Shown: positions 6,213-13,448 of the stretch, piece by piece
Layout of the letters: each line of letters begins with the position of its first letter
Position numbering within the stretch: the first letter of the stretch is position 1
Source of the DNA: JALZEG01 sp046263255
Lineage (GTDB): Bacteria; Actinomycetota; CADDZG01; WHSQ01
Length of the DNA stretch: 20,748 bases
Direction: 5' to 3'
Assembly: GCA_046263255.1 (NCBI GenBank)
Contig: JBHELD010000013.1
Coordinates: forward strand, 1 to 20,748
Notes under the pieces: model-generated
Database searches by the model: none
Seen by the model: only the letters and a program-made list of their open reading frames with translations
Told to the model about the DNA's origin: nothing
Position numbers and translations under genes: made by a program

Positions 6213-6410
6213 ATGCCGAAGATGAAGTCGCACCGCGGCGCCGCCAAGCGCTTCAAGGTCACGCCCACGGGCAAGATCCGGCGCCGGCGCGCGTTCGTGA
6301 ACCACATCCTCGAGAAGAAGTCGCCGAAGAGGAAGCGGCAGCTCCGCGCCCCCGACGCGGTCGTCTCCGGCGAGGACTCGAAGCGCATCCGCCGGATGCT
6401 CGGGAAGTAG
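6213..6410 (+). CDS. rpmI: 50S ribosomal protein L35
   Basis: The 65-residue, strongly basic protein opens MPKMKSHRGAAKRFK and contains TPTGKIRRRRAFVNHIL, the standard L35 pattern; family members are about 64-66 residues. It belongs to the large subunit and is encoded, as almost everywhere, between infC and rplT. ATG 6213 follows GAGGGAGGCTGAGC with a suitable Shine-Dalgarno sequence, two bases after the infC stop. rplT starts 31 nt downstream. Confidence 0.97.
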   Translation: MPKMKSHRGAAKRFKVTPTGKIRRRRAFVNHILEKKSPKRKRQLRAPDAVVSGEDSKRIRRMLGK

Positions 6411-6441
6411 CCCGCCGACCGCTTTCCGAAGGAGGAGCACC

Positions 6442-6807
6442 ATGCCACGAGTCAAGAGAAGCGTCGCCGGCCGCAAGAGGCGCCGCGAGGTCCTCAAGCA
6501 GGCGAAGGGCTACTACTCCGCGCGCGGCAAGCACTTCCGCGCCGCGAACGAGCAGGTCCTGAACTCGGGCGTCTACGCCTACCGCGACCGGCGGGCGCGC
6601 AAGGGCGACTTCCGCAGGCTGTGGATCATCCGGATCAACGCGGCCGCTCGGGAGAACGGCCTCAGCTACAGCCGGCTGGTGGCGGGGCTCAAGCTCGCCG
6701 AGATCGAGGTCGACCGCAAGATGCTGGCGGAGCTCGCGGTGAACGAGCCCGGCGCGTTCTCGGCGCTCGCCGACGTGGCGCGCCGCTCGCTGGAAAAGGC
6801 GTCATAG
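6442..6807 (+). CDS. rplT: 50S ribosomal protein L20
   Basis: L20 is an early-binding 23S rRNA protein needed for large-subunit assembly, and in some bacteria it represses its own operon by binding the leader. The 121-residue product opens MPRVKRSVAGRKRRREVLKQ, followed by AKGYYSARGKHFRAANEQV, YRDRRARKGDFRRLWI and RINAAARENGLSYSRL, all typical. GAAGGAGG (6428-6435) lies 6 nt before the ATG. If L20 feedback exists here, the candidate target is the infC leader at 5375-5553. Confidence 0.98.
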   Translation: MPRVKRSVAGRKRRREVLKQAKGYYSARGKHFRAANEQVLNSGVYAYRDRRARKGDFRRLWIIRINAAARENGLSYSRLVAGLKLAEIEVDRKMLAELAVNEPGAFSALADVARRSLEKAS

Positions 6808-6841
6808 CCGAAGGGCGGCCTCGGCCGGCCTCCGAGTCCAC

Positions 6842-7645
6842 GTGCAGGTCGTCTCCAGCCTTCGGAACCCGCGGGTGCTGGCCGCCCGCAAGCTCTTGCG
6901 CCGCGTCCACCGGGACGCGGCGCACGCGTATCTGCTCGAGGGGGCCGTCCCCGTGCTCGAGGCGTTGGAGGAGCGTGCCGCGGTGCAGACGCTGTTCGTC
7001 GAGGAGGATCACGCCGATCTCGACGAGCTTGCCGCCGCGGCCGCCGAGCTCGACGTGCCCCTCGTGCGGGCGACGCGCGGCGTCGTGGCCGCGCTCTCCG
7101 GCACCGCGACGCCGCAGGGAGTCGTCGCGGTGGTGGCGATGGAGCACGTGGCGCCCGCCGACCTGGACGGCGCGATATCGCTCGTCCTGGTCCTCGACCA
7201 GATCCGCGACCCGGGAAACGCCGGCACTCTCGTGAGGTGCGCCGCGGCCGCGGGAGCCGGGGCCGTCTTGTTCACCGGGGGCTCGGTCGACCCGTACGCG
7301 CCGAAGACCGCCCGGGCCGCCGCCGGCGCCCTCCACCGTCTCGACGTCTGCCGCGACGTCGACCTCGACGCGACCGGACGGCTGCTCGCGCAACGCGGGT
7401 TCCTGGTCGTCGGCGCGGACGCCGGGGCCGAGGCTGCGTACGACTCGCTCGACTACACGCGCCGCGTCGCGTTCGTCGTGGGGAACGAGGCGTGGGGCAT
7501 CCCCGTCGAGCACCGCGCGGTGCTCGACGGGGTCGTCGGGATCCCGATGCCGGGGAGGGCCGAGTCGCTCAACGCCGCGATAGCAGGAGCGCTCCTGCTC
7601 TTCGAGGCGGTGCGCCAGCGACGGATATCCTCGGCGGCTACATGA
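6842..7645 (+). CDS. SpoU/TrmH-family RNA 2'-O-methyltransferase (TsnR/RlmB-like)
   Basis: The protein is a knotted SPOUT methyltransferase using S-adenosylmethionine to methylate a ribose 2'-OH in rRNA or tRNA. The 267 residues consist of an N-terminal substrate-binding domain (about 1-100: SLRNPRVLAARKL, AYLLEGAVPVLEAL) and a catalytic domain with motif 1 DPGNAGTLVRCA (from D123), motif 2 VVGNEAWGIP (about 211-220) and motif 3 IPMPGRAESLNAAIAGALLL (about 232-251). The exact target nucleotide cannot be read from sequence. GTG 6842 is 34 nt after rplT and lacks a clear Shine-Dalgarno site; a CTCGG/CCGAG stem lies just ahead. The stop overlaps the next start (ATGA). Confidence 0.92.
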   Translation: MQVVSSLRNPRVLAARKLLRRVHRDAAHAYLLEGAVPVLEALEERAAVQTLFVEEDHADLDELAAAAAELDVPLVRATRGVVAALSGTATPQGVVAVVAMEHVAPADLDGAISLVLVLDQIRDPGNAGTLVRCAAAAGAGAVLFTGGSVDPYAPKTARAAAGALHRLDVCRDVDLDATGRLLAQRGFLVVGADAGAEAAYDSLDYTRRVAFVVGNEAWGIPVEHRAVLDGVVGIPMPGRAESLNAAIAGALLLFEAVRQRRISSAAT

Positions 7646-8316
7646 CCGAGAACGCCCGCTTCGCCGACATGATCTCGAAGATCGCCCACGAGCTGCGGTC
7701 TCCTTTGACCTCCGTCAAGGGGTTCTCGGCGACGCTCGTGAAGCGCTGGGATCGGTTCACCGACGAGCAACGCCTCCAGTTCATCGAGACGATCCACCAC
7801 GACGCCGAGCGCATGGGACGGATCGTCTCCGAGGTGCTCGACCTGGCGCGGCTCGAATCGGGAAGGCTCGAGCTCCAGCTACGGCAGACGTCGCTGCGCG
7901 ACGTCGCAGAGCGCGCGGTAGCCAACCACTCCGGGCTCGCGGGGGCCGAGCGCGTGCGCATCGACGTGCCGGAGGACGCCGTGGTGTACGCGGATCCCGA
8001 GCGGCTGGGCCACGCGCTCTCGAACCTCGTGGAGAACGCGATCAAGTTCTCCGACGAAGGGCCGGTCGTCGTCGCGGCGGAGAACGGGACGATCACTGTC
8101 AGCGACCAGGGAGTCGGGATCTCCGGCGACGCGATCGGCGAGATCTTCTCCGGGCCGGCCCCGCACGAGCAGGCCGCGGGTCCCTCCGGCCTCGGGCTCG
8201 GGCTCTACCTCACGCGGCGCCTCGTCGAAGCCCACGGGGGGAGCGTCGCGGTGGAGAGCGAGGTGGGGAAGGGCACGAAGTTCACGATCTCGCTGTCGGG
8301 GGCCCCGCACGGATGA
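7642..8316 (+). CDS. Sensor-less cytoplasmic histidine kinase (HisKA plus HATPase_c only)
   Basis: The 224-residue protein begins almost directly at the dimerisation/phosphoacceptor domain: the H box HELRSPLTSVKGF has its His at residue 16. The ATPase domain follows with N box NLVENAIKFS, G1 box VSDQGVGIS, a weak F box (IGEIFSG) and G2 box GPSGLGLGLYL. No signal peptide, membrane segment, PAS or GAF domain is present, and the in-frame sequence further upstream is only an Arg-rich shadow of the methyltransferase gene. No response regulator is encoded in the window. ATGA overlaps on both sides tie it translationally to the methyltransferase and pheS. I recall a kinase at this place in Streptomyces, with extra sensory sequence. 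Confidence 0.93.
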   Translation: MTENARFADMISKIAHELRSPLTSVKGFSATLVKRWDRFTDEQRLQFIETIHHDAERMGRIVSEVLDLARLESGRLELQLRQTSLRDVAERAVANHSGLAGAERVRIDVPEDAVVYADPERLGHALSNLVENAIKFSDEGPVVVAAENGTITVSDQGVGISGDAIGEIFSGPAPHEQAAGPSGLGLGLYLTRRLVEAHGGSVAVESEVGKGTKFTISLSGAPHG

Positions 8317-9368
8317 GCGAGAACGACCTGCGGGCCGAGCTCGAGGCCGCGCGAGCCGAGGGCCTCGCGACGATCGCGGCCGCGGAGGACCTCGCCGGGG
8401 TCGAGGAGGCGCGCGTCCGCACGCTCGGGCGCAAGACTGCCTTGGCGCGCGTGCGGTCGTCGCTCGGGAAGCTGCCCGAAGCCGAGCGAAGGGACCTCGG
8501 CCGCCTCGCGAACGAGGTGCAGGGCGCGCTGGAGGAGGCGCTCGCCGCGAGGGCCGCGGAGTTCGAGGCCGCCGAGCGCGCCGCCCGGTGGGAGCGCGAA
8601 CGGATCGACGTGACGCTCCCGGGCGAGCACGTCGAGCCGGGCTCGATCCATCCCCTGACCAAGACGATCTGGGAGATCGTCGACGTGTTCCTCGGCCTCG
8701 GGTACGCGGTTGCCGACGGTCCCGAGGTCGAGCTGTCGACCCTGAACTTCGACGCGCTGAACGTTCCGCCCGAGCACGCGTCCCGGTCTCCGGCCGACAC
8801 GTTCTACGTGGAGGGAGCCGACGAACGCGTCCTGCTGCGACCGCAGACGTCCCCCGCGCAGATCAGGGTGATGGAGTCGCAGCCCCCGCCCGTCTACATC
8901 GTCGTCCCGGGGCGGTGCTACCGGAGGGACGAGGAGGACGCGACGCACCTCGCGGGCTTCGCGCAGATCGAGGGCCTCGCGGTCGACGAGGGAATCACCG
9001 TCTCGGACATGAAGGGGACGCTCGAGCTGTTCGCGCGAGAGCTGTTCGGCAAGGATCTCGCGACGAGGCTGCGCGGCCACTTCTTCCCGTTCACCGAGCC
9101 GTCGGCCGAGATGGACGTCGAGTGCTTCGTGTGCCGCGGCTCCGGGTGCCGCGTCTGCAAGGGCGAGGGCTGGATCGAGATCCTCGGTTGCGGGATGGTC
9201 GACCCGGCGCTGTTCGAGTGGGTCGGGTACGACCCAGAGCGCTACTCGGGCTTCGCGTTCGGCCTCGGGGTGGAGCGCGCCGCCGCGCTCTCGCACGGGA
9301 TCGGCGACATCCGGGCCCTGTACGAGAACGACGTCCGGTTCCTCGCTCAGTTCGAGGGGGCTCGATGA
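8313..9368 (+). CDS. pheS: Phenylalanyl-tRNA synthetase alpha subunit
   Basis: PheS is the catalytic class II subunit of the alpha2-beta2 PheRS that charges tRNA-Phe. The 351 residues include an N-terminal coiled coil (about 1-95, rich in Ala, Arg and Glu), motif 1 around GSIHPLTKTIWEIVDVF, motif 2 with RCYRRDEEDATHLAGFAQIEGL, and motif 3 GFAFGLGVERAAAL. The segment CFVCRGSGCRVCKGEGW is a cysteine-rich insertion common in bacterial PheS. In motif 2, many bacteria have SPMFHQ where this protein has LAGFAQ. The gene starts inside the kinase stop codon and ends inside the pheT start, both as ATGA. Confidence 0.97.
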   Translation: MSENDLRAELEAARAEGLATIAAAEDLAGVEEARVRTLGRKTALARVRSSLGKLPEAERRDLGRLANEVQGALEEALAARAAEFEAAERAARWERERIDVTLPGEHVEPGSIHPLTKTIWEIVDVFLGLGYAVADGPEVELSTLNFDALNVPPEHASRSPADTFYVEGADERVLLRPQTSPAQIRVMESQPPPVYIVVPGRCYRRDEEDATHLAGFAQIEGLAVDEGITVSDMKGTLELFARELFGKDLATRLRGHFFPFTEPSAEMDVECFVCRGSGCRVCKGEGWIEILGCGMVDPALFEWVGYDPERYSGFAFGLGVERAAALSHGIGDIRALYENDVRFLAQFEGAR

Positions 9369-11752
9369 GGGTCGGCCTGAGCTGGCTCCGCGAGTTCGTC
9401 GACGTCGACGTACCGCTCGGGACGCTCAGGGAGATGCTGGACCTCTCGGGCACGAAGGTCGAGAGGATCCACAATCCCGGCAAGGGGATCGAAGGCGTCG
9501 TCGTCGCCGAGGTGCAGGAGGTCGACGCGCACCCGAACGCCGACAAACTCAGCATGGTCCTCGTCTCGACCGGCGACGGGTCGCAGCGCGTCGTGTGCGG
9601 CGCCGCCAACTTCTCCGTGGGGGACAAGGTCGCGCTGGCGCGCGTGGGGGCGACGCTGCCGGGGATGACGATCACCGAGCGGCGCATCCGCGGCGAGACG
9701 AGCGCGGGCATGCTGTGCTCGGCCTCGGAGCTCGGGGTGTCCCACGACCACTCGGGTCTGCTCATCCTCCCGCCCGACGCCTCGCTCGGCGAGGACGTCG
9801 TCCGGACGCTGGGCCTCTCGGACTCGATCTTCGAGCTCGAGATCACGCCGAACCGTCCCGACTGCATGAGCGTGTTCGGCGTCGCCCGCGAGGTCGCGGC
9901 TTTGACGGGGGCGGAGCTGAAGCCGCCGCGCGTCGACCTCGATCCCGACGAGGGCGTCGCGTCGCCCGTCCGCGTCGAGATACAGGATCCGGCGGGATGT
10001 CCCCGCTACCTCGCGCGCTACATGTCCGGCGTAACGGTCGGGCCGTCGCCACAGTGGATGACCGCCCGCCTCGTGGCCGCGGGCGTCCGGCCCGTGTCGA
10101 ACGTCGTCGACGTCACGAACTACGTCCTGATGGAGCTCGGGCACCCGCTCCACGCCTTCGACGCGGCGCGCGTCGCCGACGCGACGATCGTCGTGCGGCG
10201 CGCACGGGGGGGAGAGACGCTGAGGACGCTGGACGGCGTCGAGCGGACGCTGCATCCCGACGACCTCCTGATCGCAGACCCCTCCACCGCGCTGGCGATC
10301 GCGGGGGTGATGGGCGGCGAGGGATCGGAGGTCGCGGAGTCCACGGCCGACGTCATCCTCGAGTCCGCGTACTTCGACCACGCCTCGATCGCCTATGCGA
10401 GCCGGCGCCACGCGCTGAGGACCGAGGCCTCGGCGCGCTTCGAGCGCGGGGCCGACCCCGAGGCCGTCGCGCTCGCGGCCGCCCGGGCCTGCGCGCTGAT
10501 GGCGCAGGTCGCCGGCGCACGCGTGGCGGCCGCGGAGGTCGACGAGTACCCGGCCCCCGTGGAGCGACCTACGGTCACGCTGCGCCCCCACCTGACGCCG
10601 AAGCTCCTCGGCGCCGACGTTCCCGCCGAGCGCCAGGTCCGACACCTCCGCTCTATCGGCATCGACGCCGTCGAGGAAGAAGGGATCATCCGCGCGGTCG
10701 TGCCGTCGTGGCGGCCGGACCTCACGCGCGAGGTCGACCTCGTCGAGGAGGTCGTGCGACTCCACGGGATCGACCGCGTTCCCTCGACGCTTCCTCCGGG
10801 CCGCGCCGGCGCGTTGACCGAGGAGCAGCGCTTCGACCGCCGCCTCCGGCGCACGCTCGCGGGTCTCGGGCTGCGGGAGGCGTGGACGGAATCTTTCCTC
10901 GGCCACAAGGAGCTCGACGACCTGGGTCTCGCGCACGACCATCCGGCGCGGGCACTCGTGGCGCTCACGAACCCGGTCGCGGAGGAGAAGCCCGCCCTTC
11001 GGACGACTCTGCTCCCCGGGCTGCTGCGCGCGGCCGCGCACAACGTCGCGCACCGCGCCGAGGGCGTCGCGCTCTTCGAGGTCGCGCGGGTGTACGAGCC
11101 GTCGGGCGAGGACCTGCCCGTCGAGGCGAACGTCCTCGGGGCCGTCCTCTCCGGGCGCGGACGCCCGCAGACGTGGCGGGCTCCCGCGGCCCCCTGGGAC
11201 TTCTTCTCCGCGAAGGGGATCCTCGAGGCGCTTCTCCGGTCGCTGGGGCTGCCGCAACCCGCCTTCGCCCCCGCCGGGGGGATGCCGTTCCACCCGACGA
11301 GGAGCGCGAGTGTCGCCGTCGGCGGCGCGACCGCGGGGGCGTTCGGGGAGCTCCACCCGGAGGTCTGCGACCGGTTCGACGTCCACGGGGGAACGATCGC
11401 GTTCGAGCTGTCGCTCGCGCCGCTGTTCGCGGCGCTGCCGCCGCGGGTGAAGGTCGAGGAGCTGCCGAGGTTCCCGGCGACGCTCATCGACCTCGCGGTC
11501 GTGGTGGACGAGGAGGTGGCGGCGGAGACGGTCGCGGAGGTAGTGCGCGAGGCGGGTGCGCCGGGCGTCACCTCGGCGCGGCTGTTCGACCTCTACCACG
11601 GGGAGCAGCTCCCGGAGGGGCGCAAGAGCCTCGCGTTCGCCCTCGAGATCCGGGCGAGCGACCGGACGCTCACCGACGAGGAGGCGCTCGCGGTGCGCGA
11701 TCGCATCGTCGCCGCGCTCGGCGAACGCGTCGGCGCGGAGCTGCGCTCGTAG
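9365..11752 (+). CDS. pheT: Phenylalanyl-tRNA synthetase beta subunit
   Basis: PheT binds tRNA-Phe and edits mischarged Tyr-tRNA. The 795-residue length is standard. In order: N-terminal MRVGLSWLREFVD, the EMAP-like tRNA-binding domain (about 40-150: VVVAEVQEVDAHPNADKLSM, VVCGAANF), the B3/B4 editing region (SNVVDVTNYVLMELGHPLHAFD, EGSEVAESTADVILESAYFD), B5 (about 405-475), the catalytic-like core (LTNPVAEEKPALRTTLLPGL), and the C-terminal ferredoxin-fold anticodon-binding domain (FPATLIDLAVVVDEEV, LFDLYHGEQLPEGRKSLAF). The ATG lies in the pheS stop. argF begins 13 nt downstream. Confidence 0.97.
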   Translation: MRVGLSWLREFVDVDVPLGTLREMLDLSGTKVERIHNPGKGIEGVVVAEVQEVDAHPNADKLSMVLVSTGDGSQRVVCGAANFSVGDKVALARVGATLPGMTITERRIRGETSAGMLCSASELGVSHDHSGLLILPPDASLGEDVVRTLGLSDSIFELEITPNRPDCMSVFGVAREVAALTGAELKPPRVDLDPDEGVASPVRVEIQDPAGCPRYLARYMSGVTVGPSPQWMTARLVAAGVRPVSNVVDVTNYVLMELGHPLHAFDAARVADATIVVRRARGGETLRTLDGVERTLHPDDLLIADPSTALAIAGVMGGEGSEVAESTADVILESAYFDHASIAYASRRHALRTEASARFERGADPEAVALAAARACALMAQVAGARVAAAEVDEYPAPVERPTVTLRPHLTPKLLGADVPAERQVRHLRSIGIDAVEEEGIIRAVVPSWRPDLTREVDLVEEVVRLHGIDRVPSTLPPGRAGALTEEQRFDRRLRRTLAGLGLREAWTESFLGHKELDDLGLAHDHPARALVALTNPVAEEKPALRTTLLPGLLRAAAHNVAHRAEGVALFEVARVYEPSGEDLPVEANVLGAVLSGRGRPQTWRAPAAPWDFFSAKGILEALLRSLGLPQPAFAPAGGMPFHPTRSASVAVGGATAGAFGELHPEVCDRFDVHGGTIAFELSLAPLFAALPPRVKVEELPRFPATLIDLAVVVDEEVAAETVAEVVREAGAPGVTSARLFDLYHGEQLPEGRKSLAFALEIRASDRTLTDEEALAVRDRIVAALGERVGAELRS

Positions 11753-11765
11753 CGGGAGGGGCAGG

Positions 11766-12683
11766 GTGGAAGAGCGGGACTTCCTGTCGATCGACGACGT
11801 CACGCCGGAGGAGCTGGCTTATCTCCTGGACTCCGCGGACGCTCTCAAGCGGAGGCCGCAGGCGCTCGACGACCAGCTGCGCGGCAAGCAGGTCGCGTTG
11901 ATCTTCGAGAAGCCGAGCACGCGCACGCGCGTCTCCTTCGAGGCCGCGGTCACGTCTCTCGGCGGTCACGCGATCGTGTTGCGCGGCGACGAGCTGCAGC
12001 TCGGCCGCGGCGAGACCATCGAGGACACCGGGAGGGTCCTGTCGCGTTACGTCTCGGCGATCGTGGTCCGCACGTTCGGGCAAGACCGTCTCGAGCGGCT
12101 TGCGCACGCTGCGTCGGTTCCCGTCGTCAACGCGCTCAGCGATTTCTCCCACCCGTGCCAGTGCCTCGCCGACCTGCAGACGATCAGGGAGAAGAAGGGG
12201 GGCCTCGCGGACCTGACGCTCGCGTACCTGGGAGACGGCAACAACGTCGCGCACTCGCTGATGTTCGGCGGGACGAAGATGGGCATGCACGTCCGGGTCG
12301 CCTGCCCGCCGGGTTACGAGCCTTTCCCGCAGGTCGTCGACCGCTGCGACGAGATCGCCGACGGCACCGGCGGAAGCGTCACCGTGACGAGCTCCCCCGC
12401 CGACGCGGCGTCGGGCGCCGACGTCCTCTACACCGACGTGTGGGCGAGCATGGGCCAGGAGTCCGAGGCGGAGTCGCGGGTCTCGGCGTTCGAGCCGTTT
12501 CGCCTGGACTCGGCGGCTGTGGACATGTCCGATCCCGGGTCGATCGTGATGCATTGCCTCCCCGCGCACCGCGGCGAGGAGATCTCGGCGGAGGTCATCG
12601 ACGGGCCGCGGTCGGTGGTGTGGGACCAGGCCGAGAACCGTCTGCACGCGCAGAAGGCGCTGCTGGCCTGGCTGATCGGCTGA
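11766..12683 (+). CDS. argF: Ornithine carbamoyltransferase
   Basis: ArgF makes citrulline from ornithine and carbamoyl phosphate in arginine synthesis. The 305-residue protein has the carbamoyl-phosphate motif STRTR (51-55), HPCQ (129-132) in the usual FSHPCQCLAD context, the ornithine-loop DVWASMGQE, and HCLPAHRGEE (His263, Cys264). The SMG motif separates it from aspartate carbamoyltransferase. GTG 11766 is preceded by GGGAGGGG. In other actinobacteria pheT is followed by argC-argJ-argB-argD-argF; here argF stands alone, 13 nt behind pheT and 7 nt ahead of the glycosylase gene. It appears intact. Confidence 0.97.
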   Translation: MEERDFLSIDDVTPEELAYLLDSADALKRRPQALDDQLRGKQVALIFEKPSTRTRVSFEAAVTSLGGHAIVLRGDELQLGRGETIEDTGRVLSRYVSAIVVRTFGQDRLERLAHAASVPVVNALSDFSHPCQCLADLQTIREKKGGLADLTLAYLGDGNNVAHSLMFGGTKMGMHVRVACPPGYEPFPQVVDRCDEIADGTGGSVTVTSSPADAASGADVLYTDVWASMGQESEAESRVSAFEPFRLDSAAVDMSDPGSIVMHCLPAHRGEEISAEVIDGPRSVVWDQAENRLHAQKALLAWLIG

Positions 12684-12690
12684 CGGGACT

Positions 12691-13290
12691 GTGAGGAGGC
12701 TGACGCGCGAGTTCTACGCGCGCGACGCCCTCGGCGTCGCGCGAGACCTGATCGGCTGCGTCTTCGTCCACCGTCATCCCGAAGGCGTCGCGGCGGTGAG
12801 GCTGGTCGAGACGGAGGCCTACCGCGGCCCGCAGGACCCGGGCTCGCACGGCTACCGGGGGATGACGGCGAGGACCGAGGTCATGTTCGGTCCTCCCGGG
12901 CGGCTCTACGTCTACTTCACGTACGGCATGCACTGGTGCGCGAACGTCGTTTGCGGCGACGCCGGCACGTGCGAGGCCGTGCTGCTGCGCGCCGGCGAGC
13001 CCATGGCCGGCATCGACCTCATGCGGCGGCGCCGCGGCAACGTGCCCGACCGCCTCCTCGCGGCGGGACCGGCGCGGCTCGCGCAGGCGCTGGGCCTCGA
13101 CGGGGACCACAACGGAGCGAGCCTGCTGAGGGGCGGCACGATGTGGTGCGCGGAGGACGAGCGCACGGAGGCAGTTCGGAGCGCCGAGGTGGCGCAGACG
13201 ACGAGGATCGGCCTCGGCTCGGGCCGGGGGGACGAGATCCCGTGGCGCTTCGTGGTGCCGGGGCATCCCCACGCCTCGCGCAGGAGATAG
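12691..13290 (+). CDS. mpg: 3-methyladenine DNA glycosylase (AAG/MPG family)
   Basis: The enzyme removes alkylated and deaminated purines by flipping the nucleotide and cleaving the glycosidic bond. The 199 residues fit bacterial AAG. The active-site block LVETEAYRGPQDPGSH has Glu42 (equivalent to human Glu125), Tyr44 and His53; GPPGRLYVYFTYGMHWCANVV and LLRAGEP follow as in the family, and the GPARLAQALGL helix is present. GTG 12691 is the start, 7 nt after argF, with only a weak ribosome-binding site. Mycobacteria also have mpg next to tyrS; here a penicillin-binding protein gene on the other strand separates them. Confidence 0.93.
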   Translation: MRRLTREFYARDALGVARDLIGCVFVHRHPEGVAAVRLVETEAYRGPQDPGSHGYRGMTARTEVMFGPPGRLYVYFTYGMHWCANVVCGDAGTCEAVLLRAGEPMAGIDLMRRRRGNVPDRLLAAGPARLAQALGLDGDHNGASLLRGGTMWCAEDERTEAVRSAEVAQTTRIGLGSGRGDEIPWRFVVPGHPHASRRR

Positions 13291-13448
13291 GAGCAGTGGC
13301 CGTTGAAGTAGGGCTTTCACCCAAGAGTCGGAATCGTGTCGTACCCCCCGGCTAACCTGCAGCCGTCGTGGATGCGCTCGTGGGCGAGCGCGCTCGGTGG
13401 ACCGGCAGCGGGTCGAGCGGCGGCAGCGGCGACGGTAGCTAGTCCCCC

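Noticed and set aside
7237..7641. Possible N-terminal sensor extension of the histidine kinase
   Set aside because: The frame is open but its translation is Arg-rich with no domain features and lies entirely under the methyltransferase gene; ATG 7642 with the ATGA overlap is the sensible start.
9347..11803. 818-codon open frame on the minus strand opposite pheT
   Set aside because: Arg/Glu/Asp-rich composition is typical of the antisense frame of a high-GC gene; pheT is unmistakable on the plus strand.
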